A stretch of DNA of 64,000 nt, taken from NCBI GenBank assembly GCA_017307855.1, contig JAFKGD010000005.1:222432-286431 (forward strand), read 5' to 3'. A program made the translations under genes and the position numbers. Positions 25,670 to 34,304 of the stretch are shown here, one piece after another. The DNA is from Burkholderiales bacterium. GTDB taxonomy: Bacteria; Pseudomonadota; Gammaproteobacteria; Burkholderiales; Burkholderiaceae_C. Position 1 is the stretch's first letter. Every line of letters begins with the position of its first letter. Below the pieces are notes generated by a model. The model was not told the origin of the DNA. It was given only the letters and a program-made list of their open reading frames with translations, and searched no databases.

Positions 25670-27805
25670 TCATGCGGCGAGTCGCGACAGGTCGGCCACG
25701 CGGTTCATCGCCACGTGCAGGGTCTTGAGCAGGCCCAGGCGGTTCAGGCGCAGGTCGTCCTGCTCGGCATTGACCATGACGCCGTCGAAGAACGCATCGA
25801 CCGGCGTCCGGAGCGCGGCCAGCGACTGCAGCGAAGCCGTGTAGTCGCCGGATTCGAACTTCGCGTCGGCCGCAGGGACGCTGGCTTGCAGTGCTGCGTA
25901 GAGCGCCTGTTCGGCCGGCTCCTGCAGCAGCACCGGGCTCACGTGCGCGTCGACGTCGCCGGCCTTCTTGAGGATGTTGGACACGCGCTTGTTGGCCGCG
26001 GCCAGGGCCGGCGCCTCGGGCAGCGCGGCGAAGGCGCGCACGGCTTCGAGGCGCCTCGGAATGGTGGACCAGCGCCCCAGCTTCTGCGCATGGATGGCGG
26101 CGTCGACTTCTGCGGCGGAATAGCCGCCGTCACGCAGGTACCCCTTGAGGCGCTCGACCAGGAACTCGTCGAGCTCGACCGCCTTGTCCTGCAGCAGGCC
26201 TGCGGGAAAGACGCCGAACGCCAGTCGGGTGAGCTCGTGGAAATGCAGCGGCAGATCGCGCTCGATCAGCATGCGCACCACGCCCAGCGCATGGCGACGC
26301 AGCGCGAACGGATCCTTGTCGCCCGTGGGCAGGTTGCCGATGCCGAACATGCCCACCAGCGTCTCGAGTTTGTCCGCCAGCGCCACGACGACACCGACAT
26401 CGCCGCGCGGCAGCGTGTCGCCCGCGAAGCGCGGCTTGTAGTGGTCCTCGATGGCGTCGGCCACGTCGGCCGGCAGCCCGTCGTGCTGGGCGTAGTAGCG
26501 GCCCATGGTGCCCTGCAGCTCAGGAAACTCGCCCACCATGTCGGTCAGCAGGTCGGCCTTGGCGTACTCGGCGGCGAACTGCACGTTCGCCACCAGCTGC
26601 GGATCGAGCTTGCTGGCGATGGCCCTGGCGATCGCCTTCACGCGCTCGACCCGCTGCCCCTGCGTGCCCAGCTTGTTGTGATAGACCACCTTGCCCAGGC
26701 CCTCGACGCGCGAGGCCAGCGTCTTCTTGCGGTCCTGGTCGAAGAAGAACTTGGCGTCGGCCAGGCGCGGGCGCACCACGCGCTCGTTGCCGCCGGTGAC
26801 GGCGCTGGCGTCCTGCGGGCTGATGTTGCTCACCACGAGGAAGCGGTTGGTCAGCTTGCCCGCCGCATCGAGCAGCGGGAAGTACTTCTGGTTGGCCTTC
26901 ATCGTGAGGATGAGGCATTCCTGGGGCACGCCCAGGAACTGCGATTCGAACTCGCACACCAGCACGTTGGGCCGCTCGACCAGCGCGGTCACTTCGTCGA
27001 GCAGCGCATCGTCCTCGATGGGCCTGGCGCCGTTGCCCACCCGGGCGGCGGCATCGGCGAGCTGGCGGGCGATCTCGGCACGGCGCGCGTCGAAGCCGGC
27101 GATCACCGCGCCTTCTTCGCGCAGCTGCCGGGCGTAGCTGTCGGCGTCTTTCAGCACCACGGGATCGACCTTCGCCTCGAAGCGGTGGCCGTGCGTGGCG
27201 TTGCCGGCCACGAGGCCCAGCGCCTGCACCGGCACCACGTCGGCGCCGTGCAGCGCGACCAGGCCGTGTGCGGGGCGCACGAAGCTCACGCTGCTCCAGC
27301 CCGGCAGTTCGCAGCCCGATTCGAGCTGGTAGCTCATGACCTTGGGAATGGGCAGCCGGGCGATGGCTTCGGCCAGCGCCTTCTGCAAGCCGCCCTCCAG
27401 CGTCGCGCCGGCCACGGTGCTGTCGTAGAACAGCGCCTCGGCCTTGCCGTCGGGCGCGCGCTTGAGCGCGGCGACGGCGGATGCCGGATCGGAGACGTCG
27501 GCGCCCAGCGCCACAAGCTTCTTGAGCAGCGCCGGCGTGGCGTTGCCCGCCGCATCCAGTCCCACCGAGACGGGCATCAGCTTCTGCGACACCGCCTTGT
27601 CGGCGCCCCGGGCGGCGACATCGGTGACGTGCGCGGCCAGCCGGCGCGGCGAGGCGAAGGGCGTCACGGCCGAGCCGGACGTCGTGAGGCCCTGGGCCTT
27701 GAGTTGCTCGAACAGCACGGACGAGAACGCCTCGCCGAGCTTTTTCAGTGCCTTGGGCGGGAGTTCTTCGACGAACAGTTCGACCAGGAGATTCTTGCTT
27801 GTCAT
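25670..27805 (-). CDS. glyS: Glycine--tRNA ligase beta subunit
   Basis: A 711-residue protein from ATG 27805, starting MTSKNLLVELFVEELPPKAL, the characteristic beginning of bacterial GlyS. Internal landmarks include FASPRRLA, PQECLILTMKANQKYF and LADKLETLVGMFGIG (HD-like domain), with a C-terminal anticodon-binding DALR-like region. With GlyQ it forms the alpha2beta2 glycyl-tRNA synthetase. It begins 23 bp after glyQ. Confidence 0.97.
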   Translation of the reverse strand: MTSKNLLVELFVEELPPKALKKLGEAFSSVLFEQLKAQGLTTSGSAVTPFASPRRLAAHVTDVAARGADKAVSQKLMPVSVGLDAAGNATPALLKKLVALGADVSDPASAVAALKRAPDGKAEALFYDSTVAGATLEGGLQKALAEAIARLPIPKVMSYQLESGCELPGWSSVSFVRPAHGLVALHGADVVPVQALGLVAGNATHGHRFEAKVDPVVLKDADSYARQLREEGAVIAGFDARRAEIARQLADAAARVGNGARPIEDDALLDEVTALVERPNVLVCEFESQFLGVPQECLILTMKANQKYFPLLDAAGKLTNRFLVVSNISPQDASAVTGGNERVVRPRLADAKFFFDQDRKKTLASRVEGLGKVVYHNKLGTQGQRVERVKAIARAIASKLDPQLVANVQFAAEYAKADLLTDMVGEFPELQGTMGRYYAQHDGLPADVADAIEDHYKPRFAGDTLPRGDVGVVVALADKLETLVGMFGIGNLPTGDKDPFALRRHALGVVRMLIERDLPLHFHELTRLAFGVFPAGLLQDKAVELDEFLVERLKGYLRDGGYSAAEVDAAIHAQKLGRWSTIPRRLEAVRAFAALPEAPALAAANKRVSNILKKAGDVDAHVSPVLLQEPAEQALYAALQASVPAADAKFESGDYTASLQSLAALRTPVDAFFDGVMVNAEQDDLRLNRLGLLKTLHVAMNRVADLSRLAA

Positions 27806-27828
27806 GTGCTTGCGATCCGTTCCCTGCC

Positions 27829-28734
27829 TCAGGCGGCCTTCTTCTGCATTTCGGCGACCCATTCGCGCGGCGCCATGGGAAAGCCCAGGCGCTCGCGGCT
27901 CTCGTAGTAGGCCTGCGCCACGGCACGCGCGAGGTTGCGGATGCGGCCGATGTAGGCGGCGCGTTCGGTCACGCTGATGGCGCCGCGCGCGTCCAGCAGG
28001 TTGAAGGTGTGGGCGGCCTTGAGCACCTGTTCGTAGGCGGGCAGCGCGAGTTGCTGCTCCATCAGGTATTTGGCCTGCTTCTCGTGCGCCGTGAATGCGG
28101 TGAACAGGAAATCGGCGTCACTGTGCTCGAAGTTGTAGGCCGACTGTTCCTTCTCGTTCTGCAGATAGACGTCGCCATAGCTCATGGTCTCGGTCCACTG
28201 GAGGTTGTAGACGTTGTCCACGCCCTGCAGGTACATGGCCAGGCGCTCCAGCCCGTAGGTGATCTCGCCCGTGGCCGGCTTGCAGTCGATGCCGCCGACC
28301 TGCTGGAAGTAGGTGAACTGCGTCACCTCCATGCCGTTGAGCCAGACTTCCCAGCCCAGGCCCCAGGCGCCCAGCGTGGGGTTCTCCCAGTCGTCTTCCA
28401 CGAAGCGGATGTCGTTCTTCTTCAGATCGAACCCCAGCGCTTCGAGCGAGCCCAGGTACAGCTCGAGGATGTTGGCCGGCGCCGGCTTGAGCACCACCTG
28501 GTACTGGTAGTAATGCTGCAGCCGGTTGGGGTTCTCGCCGTAGCGGCCGTCCTTGGGGCGGCGGCTGGGCTGCACGTAGGCGGCCTTCCAGGGCTCGGGG
28601 CCGATGGCACGCAGGAACGTGGCCGTGTGCGACGTGCCTGCGCCGACCTCCATGTCGTAGGGCTGCAGGAGCGCGCAGCCCTGCGCGTCCCAGTAGGACT
28701 GCAGCTTCAGGATGATTTGCTGGAAGGTCAACAT
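27829..28734 (-). CDS. glyQ: Glycine--tRNA ligase alpha subunit
   Basis: A 301-residue protein of normal length with class II synthetase features: [15 protein letters not shown] at the start, [39 protein letters not shown] and [15 protein letters not shown]. It carries the adenylation site of the heterotetramer. It heads the glyQ-glyS-gmhB-plsC-DUF45 block. In many Burkholderiales lnt lies directly upstream; here lnt is about 20 kb away beyond the catabolic region. Confidence 0.97.
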   Translation of the reverse strand: MLTFQQIILKLQSYWDAQGCALLQPYDMEVGAGTSHTATFLRAIGPEPWKAAYVQPSRRPKDGRYGENPNRLQHYYQYQVVLKPAPANILELYLGSLEALGFDLKKNDIRFVEDDWENPTLGAWGLGWEVWLNGMEVTQFTYFQQVGGIDCKPATGEITYGLERLAMYLQGVDNVYNLQWTETMSYGDVYLQNEKEQSAYNFEHSDADFLFTAFTAHEKQAKYLMEQQLALPAYEQVLKAAHTFNLLDARGAISVTERAAYIGRIRNLARAVAQAYYESRERLGFPMAPREWVAEMQKKAA

Positions 28735-28838
28735 GTCGGCGTCTTCGCGATCGGAAAAGCACGCGTGGCGCGCGCAAACCGGTGATTTTACGAGCCTGCC
28801 CGCCCGCAGGACGGGCGCTGTTTAAACTTGCGCGCTCC

Positions 28839-29570
28839 ATGCCCCGTTCCCGCTCGCCCCTGCCCGACACCGCGCCAGCCCAGTCTGACGGCTGGAGCGA
28901 CGCCGAGATGGCCGCCATGGCCACGCTGCCGGGCACCGGCCCCGAGCAGCGGCTGCGCGAGCAGCGCCAGCGCATCGACGAGCGCATCCGCAAGGCGGCC
29001 ATCGTCGAATTCAGCCAGCACGGACTGCGCGGCGCCTCCACCCAGGACATCGCTGCGCGCGCCGGTCTGACCAAGCCTCAGCTGCATTACTACATCAAGG
29101 GCAAGGAGCGGCTCTACGAGGAACTGCTCGCCTCGGTCGTGCACCGCTGGGTGCAGGACACGTCGTTCGATCACGCCAGCGACGATCCGGCGGCGGTGCT
29201 GGCGAGTTACGTCGAGGACAAGATCCGGACCTCACTCGACGACCCCGAGCTCGCGCGCATCTTCGGCCTGGAGATCCTGTCGGGCGCACCGCATCTGGGC
29301 CCGCACTGGCCGACCGCGTTCGAGGTCACCGGCCGGCTGGCCGCCACGCTGCAACGCTGGATGGACGAAGGCCGCATGCGGCGGTGCAATCCGCACCTGC
29401 TGCTCATGAACATCTGGGCCATGACCAGCCACTACGCGTATTACGCGGTGCAGGTGCGCCAGATGTCGGCCCGCTTCCCCGAGTCGCCCATGGACCGCGA
29501 CACCGTCGTGCGCGAAGTCACCGACCTGGTGCTGGCCGGCTGCGGCCTCGCGCCCCACGACGGCGCCTGA
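28839..29570 (+). CDS. TetR/AcrR family regulator, RutR-like (copy 1)
   Basis: A protein of 243 residues from ATG 28839. After a variable 45-residue N-terminus comes the TetR helix-turn-helix (IRKAAIVEFSQHGLRGASTQ, then AGLTKPQLHYYIKGKERLYE). The C-terminal part (LARIFGLEILSGAPHLG, MNIWAMTSHYAYYAVQV) resembles the E. coli RutR ligand domain, which binds uracil/thymine. It is divergent from glyQ and followed by an operator-like dyad and a binding-protein/oxygenase operon. It is the most diverged of three paralogues in this region. Confidence 0.88.
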   Translation: MPRSRSPLPDTAPAQSDGWSDAEMAAMATLPGTGPEQRLREQRQRIDERIRKAAIVEFSQHGLRGASTQDIAARAGLTKPQLHYYIKGKERLYEELLASVVHRWVQDTSFDHASDDPAAVLASYVEDKIRTSLDDPELARIFGLEILSGAPHLGPHWPTAFEVTGRLAATLQRWMDEGRMRRCNPHLLLMNIWAMTSHYAYYAVQVRQMSARFPESPMDRDTVVREVTDLVLAGCGLAPHDGA

Positions 29571-29659
29571 GGCGCGCGCCACGTCCGGCCGCGGTGCGGC
29601 CATGCACCGTTCTCCCGCTGCCCCTCACCGTGACCGGCCCGCTTGAGGCCCGTCAAGGC

Positions 29660-29675
29660 TGGCACGCTTCATGCG
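29660..29675 (+). promoter_or_regulatory. Predicted sigma-54 promoter, module 1
   Basis: TGGCACG-CTTC-ATGCG: the -24 block is perfect, the -12 block has TGC, and GG and GC are separated by exactly 10 bp as required. It lies directly upstream of the TTGACC/GGTCAA operator and 46 bp before the binding-protein start. Confidence 0.65.
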
Positions 29676-29705
29676 TTTGACCGATCGATCAAATCCTTGG
29701 TCAAA
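29676..29705 (+). promoter_or_regulatory. RutR-like operator, module 1
   Basis: TTTGACC (29676-29682), GATCAAA (29687-29693) and GGTCAAA (29699-29705). The first two form TTGACC-N4-GATCAA, one mismatch from the E. coli RutR consensus TTGACC-N4-GGTCAA; the third half site follows after 5 bp. The site would cover the transcription start of the sigma-54 promoter, fitting repression by a RutR-like TetR protein. Confidence 0.65.
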
Positions 29706-29720
29706 CACAGGAGTCGTTCC

Positions 29721-30713
29721 ATGCCGTTCCCCATCCGTCTCGCCCGTTTTCCGCTGGCCGCTGCGCTGGCGCTGGGCTTCGCCGGCTCCGCGCTGGCACA
29801 GCAGAAATTCACGTTCCTGACCAACTGGTACGCGCAGGCCGAGCACGGCGGCTACTACCACGCGCTGGCCAGTGGTGCGTACAAGGCCGCGGGGCTCGAT
29901 GTGACGATCCGCATGGGCGGGCCGCAGGTCAACACGCTGCAGATGATGGCGGCCGGCCAGGCCGACTGCATCATGGGTTCGTCGGACACGCAGGTGCTCA
30001 AGATCCGCGAGCAGGGCATCCCGGCGGTGACCATCGCCACCATCTTCCAGAAGGATCCGCAGGGTCTCACGGCCAACCCCGACACCAGACGCATCGAGGA
30101 ACTCAAGGGCCGCACCATCCTCATCAGCACCGGCGCGCGCAATACCTACTGGCCCTGGCTCAAGGCCACCTTCGGCTTCACGGAGGATCAGGCCCGCCCC
30201 TACGCCTTCAGCCTCGCGCCTTTCGTGCAGGACAAGTCCATCGCGCTGCAGGGCTATGTGACTTTCGATCCGTACGCGGTGAAATCGCAGACCGGCATCG
30301 ACCCCTCGTTCTTCCTGTTCGCCGACCTGGGCTGGCCGCCCTATGCCAACACCGTGGTCTGCATGGAACAGACGCTCAAGGACAAGCCGCAGATGGTCGC
30401 CGCCTTCCTCAAGGCGTCGCTTGAAGGCTGGAAGAACTACCTGACGGGCGACCGCGCCGCGGCCCATGCGCTGATCAAGAAAGACAACCCGCAGATGAAC
30501 GACGGCCAGCTGGAGTTCGCCGTCAGGACCATGATGGAACGCGGCATGGTCATGGGCGGCGATGCGGCCAAGGCAGGCATCGGCACCATCACGCCCGAGC
30601 GCCTGAAGAAGACCTACGACTTCCTGGTCGGTGCCAAGCTGCTCGACCCGAAGGTGGATCTGGCCGCCAGCTACGACACGCGCTTCATCTCGGCCATCAA
30701 GGTGATGCCGTGA
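29721..30713 (+). CDS. ABC transporter substrate-binding protein, NMT1/THI5-like (copy 1)
   Basis: A protein of 330 residues from ATG 29721 with CAGGAG upstream. It has a Sec signal peptide ending GSALAQ. The mature start FTFLTNWYAQAEHGGYYHAL is the family signature, also seen in HMP-binding ThiY proteins. DCIMGSSDTQ and IFQKDPQG are conserved in all three copies here. Unlike copies 2 and 3 it has no ATPase or permease genes next to it, so it may share a permease with the others. Its stop overlaps the start of the oxygenase gene (GTGA). Confidence 0.9.
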   Translation: MPFPIRLARFPLAAALALGFAGSALAQQKFTFLTNWYAQAEHGGYYHALASGAYKAAGLDVTIRMGGPQVNTLQMMAAGQADCIMGSSDTQVLKIREQGIPAVTIATIFQKDPQGLTANPDTRRIEELKGRTILISTGARNTYWPWLKATFGFTEDQARPYAFSLAPFVQDKSIALQGYVTFDPYAVKSQTGIDPSFFLFADLGWPPYANTVVCMEQTLKDKPQMVAAFLKASLEGWKNYLTGDRAAAHALIKKDNPQMNDGQLEFAVRTMMERGMVMGGDAAKAGIGTITPERLKKTYDFLVGAKLLDPKVDLAASYDTRFISAIKVMP

Positions 30714-31675
30714 CGCGCGCGCCGAGCCTGCCGGTCATCGACCTGTCGCAGAGCCAGGCCGGCCCCGAGACCGAGCACGGCGTGGCACGCGCGGTGGACG
30801 CCGTCTGCCGCGAATCGGGTTTCTTCTACATCACCGGCCACGGCGTGCCCGAGTCGCTGGTGGAGAGCATGTTCGGTTGCGCGCGCCACTTCTTCGCCCA
30901 GCCGGCCGACACCAAGGCGCGCTGGAGCACGAAGCTCTCGCCGATCCGGCGCGGCTGGGATGCCATCGGCCACCAGGCGCTGGACAACGGCAAGCCGGCC
31001 GATCTGCTGGAGGGCTACAACATCGGCCTGGAGTTCGATCCGGCCGATCCGCTGGGCGACCGGCAGCCGCGCCGGGGGCCCAACCAGTGGCCCGACGAGG
31101 GCGCCGCACCCGGCATGCGCGCCACGGCAGAGGCCTACATGGCGGCGCTGGAGCACGCCTCGCGCCGCGTGATGCGGCTCATCGCGATCGGACTGGCGCT
31201 GCCCGGCGACTATTTCGAGCCCTTCATGCGCCGGCCCGTGCCCTCGATGCGGCTGCTTCACTATCCGCCGCATCCGGCCGATGCACAAGCCGGGCAGGCC
31301 GGCGCCGGCGCGCACACCGACTGGGGCGCGCTCACGCTGCTGGCGCAGGACGACGGCGGTGGCCTGCAGGTGCAGGATGCGCAGGGCGACTGGCACGACG
31401 TGCCGCCCGTGCCCGGCAGCTTCGTGGTCAACCTGGGCGATCTGATGTCGCGCTGGACGAACGATGCCTACCGCTCGACCATGCACCGCGTGATCAACAA
31501 CGTGAGCGGACGCGACCGCTACTCGATCCCGTACTTCTTCGACATCGACTTCCACGCGCGCGTGAGCGCGTTGCCCGGCTGCTTCGACGCGGCCCATCCA
31601 CCGCGGTACGCCGAAGTCACCGCCGGCGAACACCACGCCGAGAAGATGCGGCTGGCGCGCCTGGCCTACGGCTGA
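30710..31675 (+). CDS. 2-oxoglutarate/Fe(II) oxygenase, isopenicillin N synthase family
   Basis: A protein of 321 residues from GTG 30710, translationally coupled to the binding protein by a 4-bp overlap. The Fe(II) ligands are visible as AHTDWG (H202, D204) and TMHRV (H259), and the 2-oxoglutarate-binding RxS is RYS (R270, S272). The N-terminal DIOX_N domain shows FFYITGHGVPE. The IPNS superfamily includes thymine 7-hydroxylase of fungi. With a RutR-like regulator and a THI5-like binding protein next to it, hydroxylation of a pyrimidine-type substrate is a reasonable guess, not proven. Confidence 0.9.
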   Translation: MTRAPSLPVIDLSQSQAGPETEHGVARAVDAVCRESGFFYITGHGVPESLVESMFGCARHFFAQPADTKARWSTKLSPIRRGWDAIGHQALDNGKPADLLEGYNIGLEFDPADPLGDRQPRRGPNQWPDEGAAPGMRATAEAYMAALEHASRRVMRLIAIGLALPGDYFEPFMRRPVPSMRLLHYPPHPADAQAGQAGAGAHTDWGALTLLAQDDGGGLQVQDAQGDWHDVPPVPGSFVVNLGDLMSRWTNDAYRSTMHRVINNVSGRDRYSIPYFFDIDFHARVSALPGCFDAAHPPRYAEVTAGEHHAEKMRLARLAYG

Positions 31676-31685
31676 TCGCCGCCCC

Positions 31686-32690
31686 TCAGCGCCCGAGCCG
31701 GGCGCGCAGAGCCGGATCGAGCGACGCGAGGAACGCCTCGACCGCGTCGGTGTACGCGCCGGGCAGCCCCAGTTGCGCGTTGATCTCGCCGTGCGTCATC
31801 GGCTGGCCCAGCACCTCGGCCCGCACGCCCAGGCTGCCGGCGTGGTCCGCGAAGCGCTGCGCGCCGTCGCAGGGGCGGTCGCGTCGCTGCGTGGAGCACA
31901 CGGCCAGCAACGGCGCGGCACCGCGCACCAGTTGCTGCTGCGGCGAGGCGGCCCGCCAGAACGCCGGGTCGCTGCCGAAGGCGGCGTCGTAGAACGGCAG
32001 GTGGCGCCGCTCCATCACCGGGGCGACATCGAGCAGGGCGCTGTCCAGCGCCACCGTGCCCAGCCACGGCCGGGCGCCCTGCGCCAGGGCGCGCTGCGGG
32101 TTGGCATTGAGAAGCGCCACCAGATGCGCACCGGCCGAATGCCCCATCAGCACGAAGCGCCCGGCATCGCCGCCCCAGCCGGCGGCAGCCTTCTGCGCGA
32201 AGGCCAGTGCGCGCGCCACGTCGTCGGCCTGCACCAGCGGATCGGCGCCGGGCAGCAGGCGGTAGTTGGTGGACACCACGATGAATCCGCGCGACACCCA
32301 GCGATCGACCTTGTTGCCGACCACGCCACGCGCGGTCTTGCTGCCGGTGCGCCAGGCGCCCCCGTGCACCATGAAGATGACCGGCGCGCCCTGCGCCTGG
32401 GCGGGGATGTAGGCATCGAGCTTCTGCAGCGCATCGGCGCCGTAGGCCTGATCGGCGACCCGACGCGCACCCGGCGGCAGTGGCACGCGCACCGACGGCC
32501 CGGCGCCTTCGGTTTCGATCTCGCTGCCGGCTCCGGCGGCGGCCTGCGCGCGGCGCTCGGCCAGCCGCTCGCGCAGCGGCCCCTGCGCTGCGGCGCTGAA
32601 CACCAGGCCCAGGGCCAGCAACGCGAGAGATGCGCGGCGCCAGGCGCGGCCGCAAACGGTGGAGGAGGAAAAGAGGCCCGGAAACTGCAT
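31686..32690 (-). CDS. Secreted alpha/beta hydrolase (esterase-like)
   Basis: A protein of 334 residues from ATG 32690 with AGGAG upstream and a signal peptide ending FSAAAQ. The fold is shown by the oxyanion motif HGGAW, the nucleophile GHSAGAH and a C-terminal histidine in PMTHGEIN. It resembles BD-FAE/carboxylesterase-type hydrolases active in the periplasm. It is convergent with the oxygenase (10 bp) and divergent from TetR copy 2, so it is the only minus-strand gene in the 20-kb region. A role in releasing the transported substrate from an ester is conceivable. Confidence 0.85.
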   Translation of the reverse strand: MQFPGLFSSSTVCGRAWRRASLALLALGLVFSAAAQGPLRERLAERRAQAAAGAGSEIETEGAGPSVRVPLPPGARRVADQAYGADALQKLDAYIPAQAQGAPVIFMVHGGAWRTGSKTARGVVGNKVDRWVSRGFIVVSTNYRLLPGADPLVQADDVARALAFAQKAAAGWGGDAGRFVLMGHSAGAHLVALLNANPQRALAQGARPWLGTVALDSALLDVAPVMERRHLPFYDAAFGSDPAFWRAASPQQQLVRGAAPLLAVCSTQRRDRPCDGAQRFADHAGSLGVRAEVLGQPMTHGEINAQLGLPGAYTDAVEAFLASLDPALRARLGR

Positions 32691-32843
32691 GGACGGCTCC
32701 TGTCGCGACCGGAATCGATCGCCTGATGTGCCCCGCAGTGTAGTGACGCCCCGCTGCGCGCGCCATGGCATCGCGCCGGCCACGGCAGACTCCAGTACCA
32801 TGCCCTTCGGCCCTTTCAACCTTCCCGCCCGTTCCGTTTCGCC

Positions 32844-33545
32844 ATGAAAGTGGATGCCGCCCCCACCCTCGCACCGCCGCTTGCAACGCCGCTGGCGCAA
32901 GACATGCCCGCGCCCGACGGCCCGCTCTCGCGCACCCGGCCGGGGCGCGAACGCATCATGGCGGCGATCCGCGAGGCGGCCATCGCCGAGTTCAGCCTGC
33001 ATGGTCTCAAGGGCACCTCCACCCAGGCCATCGCCGAGCGCGCCGGCCTCACCAAGCCCCAGCTGCACTACTACATCAGCGGCAAGGACGAGCTCTACGA
33101 AGAGCTGCTCATGCAGGTGCTGCACGACTGGAAGGTGGTGTTTTCCTTCGAGGCCTCCAACGACCCCGCCCGGGTGCTGGCCACCTACATCCGCGCCAAG
33201 CTCGACCACGCATTCGACAACCCCGAGATCTCGCGCATCTTCACGCGCGAGGTGCTCGACGGCGGCCGCAACCTCGAGCGCTACTGGCCCAACGCACGCG
33301 CGTGGTCGCAGAAGAAGGTCGACATCATCAACGGCTGGATGGCGCGCGGGCTCATCCCGCCGATGGACGCGCGCCTGCTGCTCATGCACATCTGGGCGCT
33401 CACGCAGCACTACGCCGACTTCGCGCTGCAGGTGCGCGTGATGCATGGCCTGGCCCCCGAGGCACCGCTGCCGCGCGAGACCATCACGCGCGAAGTCACC
33501 ACCTTCATCCTGCGCGGCTGCGGCCTCACGCCACCGGCCGACTGA
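32844..33545 (+). CDS. TetR/AcrR family regulator, RutR-like (copy 2)
   Basis: A 233-residue protein. The helix-turn-helix is KGTSTQAIAERAGLTKPQLH. The ligand domain ends with ALTQHYADFALQVRVM, almost the same as the RutR segment in E. coli (ASTQHYADFAVQV). It is close to copy 3 (41290-41976). It is followed by a perfect sigma-54 promoter and a CCTGACCA/TGGTCAGG dyad before the next operon. Confidence 0.9.
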   Translation: MKVDAAPTLAPPLATPLAQDMPAPDGPLSRTRPGRERIMAAIREAAIAEFSLHGLKGTSTQAIAERAGLTKPQLHYYISGKDELYEELLMQVLHDWKVVFSFEASNDPARVLATYIRAKLDHAFDNPEISRIFTREVLDGGRNLERYWPNARAWSQKKVDIINGWMARGLIPPMDARLLLMHIWALTQHYADFALQVRVMHGLAPEAPLPRETITREVTTFILRGCGLTPPAD

Positions 33546-33590
33546 GCGCACCGCGCGGCAGCACGCACAGCGGCACGCGCCGCACACCAC

Positions 33591-33606
33591 TGGCACACCT
33601 CTTGCT
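33591..33606 (+). promoter_or_regulatory. Predicted sigma-54 promoter, module 2
   Basis: TGGCACA-CCTC-TTGCT agrees with the consensus TGGCACR-N4-TTGCW at every defined position, with GG-N10-GC spacing. It precedes the operator at 33610-33640 and the reductase gene. A NtrC-type activator is expected, as for the E. coli rut operon. Confidence 0.75.
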
Positions 33607-33609
33607 GAA

Positions 33610-33640
33610 CCTGACCAGTTGCTCTGATTGAGTGGTCAGG
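33610..33640 (+). promoter_or_regulatory. RutR-like operator, module 2
   Basis: CCTGACCA (33610-33617) and TGGTCAGG (33633-33640) form a perfect 8-bp dyad with a 15-bp spacer, starting four bases after the -12 box. TGACC and GGTCA are 22 bp apart start to start, as in module 3. Confidence 0.6.
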
Positions 33641-33684
33641 GCCCTGGACAACGCTGCACCAGCCCGGTGCAGCCACCGAGGGGA

Positions 33685-34278
33685 ATGCCAGTGCGTGTGC
33701 TCGTCGTCTATTGCCATCCGGTGGAAACCAGCTTCCACGCGGCACTGCACCAGGAAGTGGTGGAGAAGCTGCGCGCCGCCGGCCACGAGGTCGACGACTG
33801 CGACCTGTACGCCGAAGGCTTCAACCCCGTGATGTCGCGCGAGGAACGGCTGGGCTACCACGACGTGCCCGCCAACCAGGCCCCGCTGGCCGAGCACGTG
33901 CGCCGCCTGCAGTGGGCCGAGGCGATGGTGTTCTGCTTCCCGACGTGGTGCTTCGGCCTGCCGGCCATGCTCAAGGGCTACTTCGACCGGCTCTTCATGC
34001 CGGGCGTGGCGTTCGACATCAGTGACCCGGCCAACGTCAAGCCGATGCTGGGGCACCTGAAGCGCATCTCGGCCGTGGTGACCTACGGCCGCCCGCGCTG
34101 GATGGCGATGTACATGGGCGATCCGCCGCGCAAGATCATCACGCGGTACATGAAGCGCATGACGGGCAACACCGCCCGCGTGGACTACCACGCCCACTAC
34201 CACATGAACATCGCGACCGAGTCGCAGCTCACCCGCTTCAAGCAGCGCGTGGGTGCCGCGATGTCGGACTTCGCCTGA
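33685..34278 (+). CDS. Flavodoxin-fold NAD(P)H-dependent oxidoreductase (quinone reductase-like)
   Basis: A protein of 197 residues from ATG 33685; GTG 33691 is better spaced from GAGGGGA (33678-33684) and may be the real start. The fold is NAD(P)H dehydrogenase (quinone)/MdaB-like: VRVLVVYCHPVETSF with the FMN phosphate loop, VFCFPTWCFGLPAMLKGYFD, and VVTYGRP. It is the first gene of the second operon and has no counterpart in the third. It may reduce a quinone or flavin for another enzyme of the pathway. Confidence 0.87.
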   Translation: MPVRVLVVYCHPVETSFHAALHQEVVEKLRAAGHEVDDCDLYAEGFNPVMSREERLGYHDVPANQAPLAEHVRRLQWAEAMVFCFPTWCFGLPAMLKGYFDRLFMPGVAFDISDPANVKPMLGHLKRISAVVTYGRPRWMAMYMGDPPRKIITRYMKRMTGNTARVDYHAHYHMNIATESQLTRFKQRVGAAMSDFA

Positions 34279-34304
34279 GCCCCGCCGCACCGGCCACCGC
34301 CACC

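Noticed and set aside
24158-27907. 1249-codon open frame on the + strand
   Set aside because: Antisense shadow of plsC, gmhB and glyS, all of which have diagnostic motifs on the minus strand.
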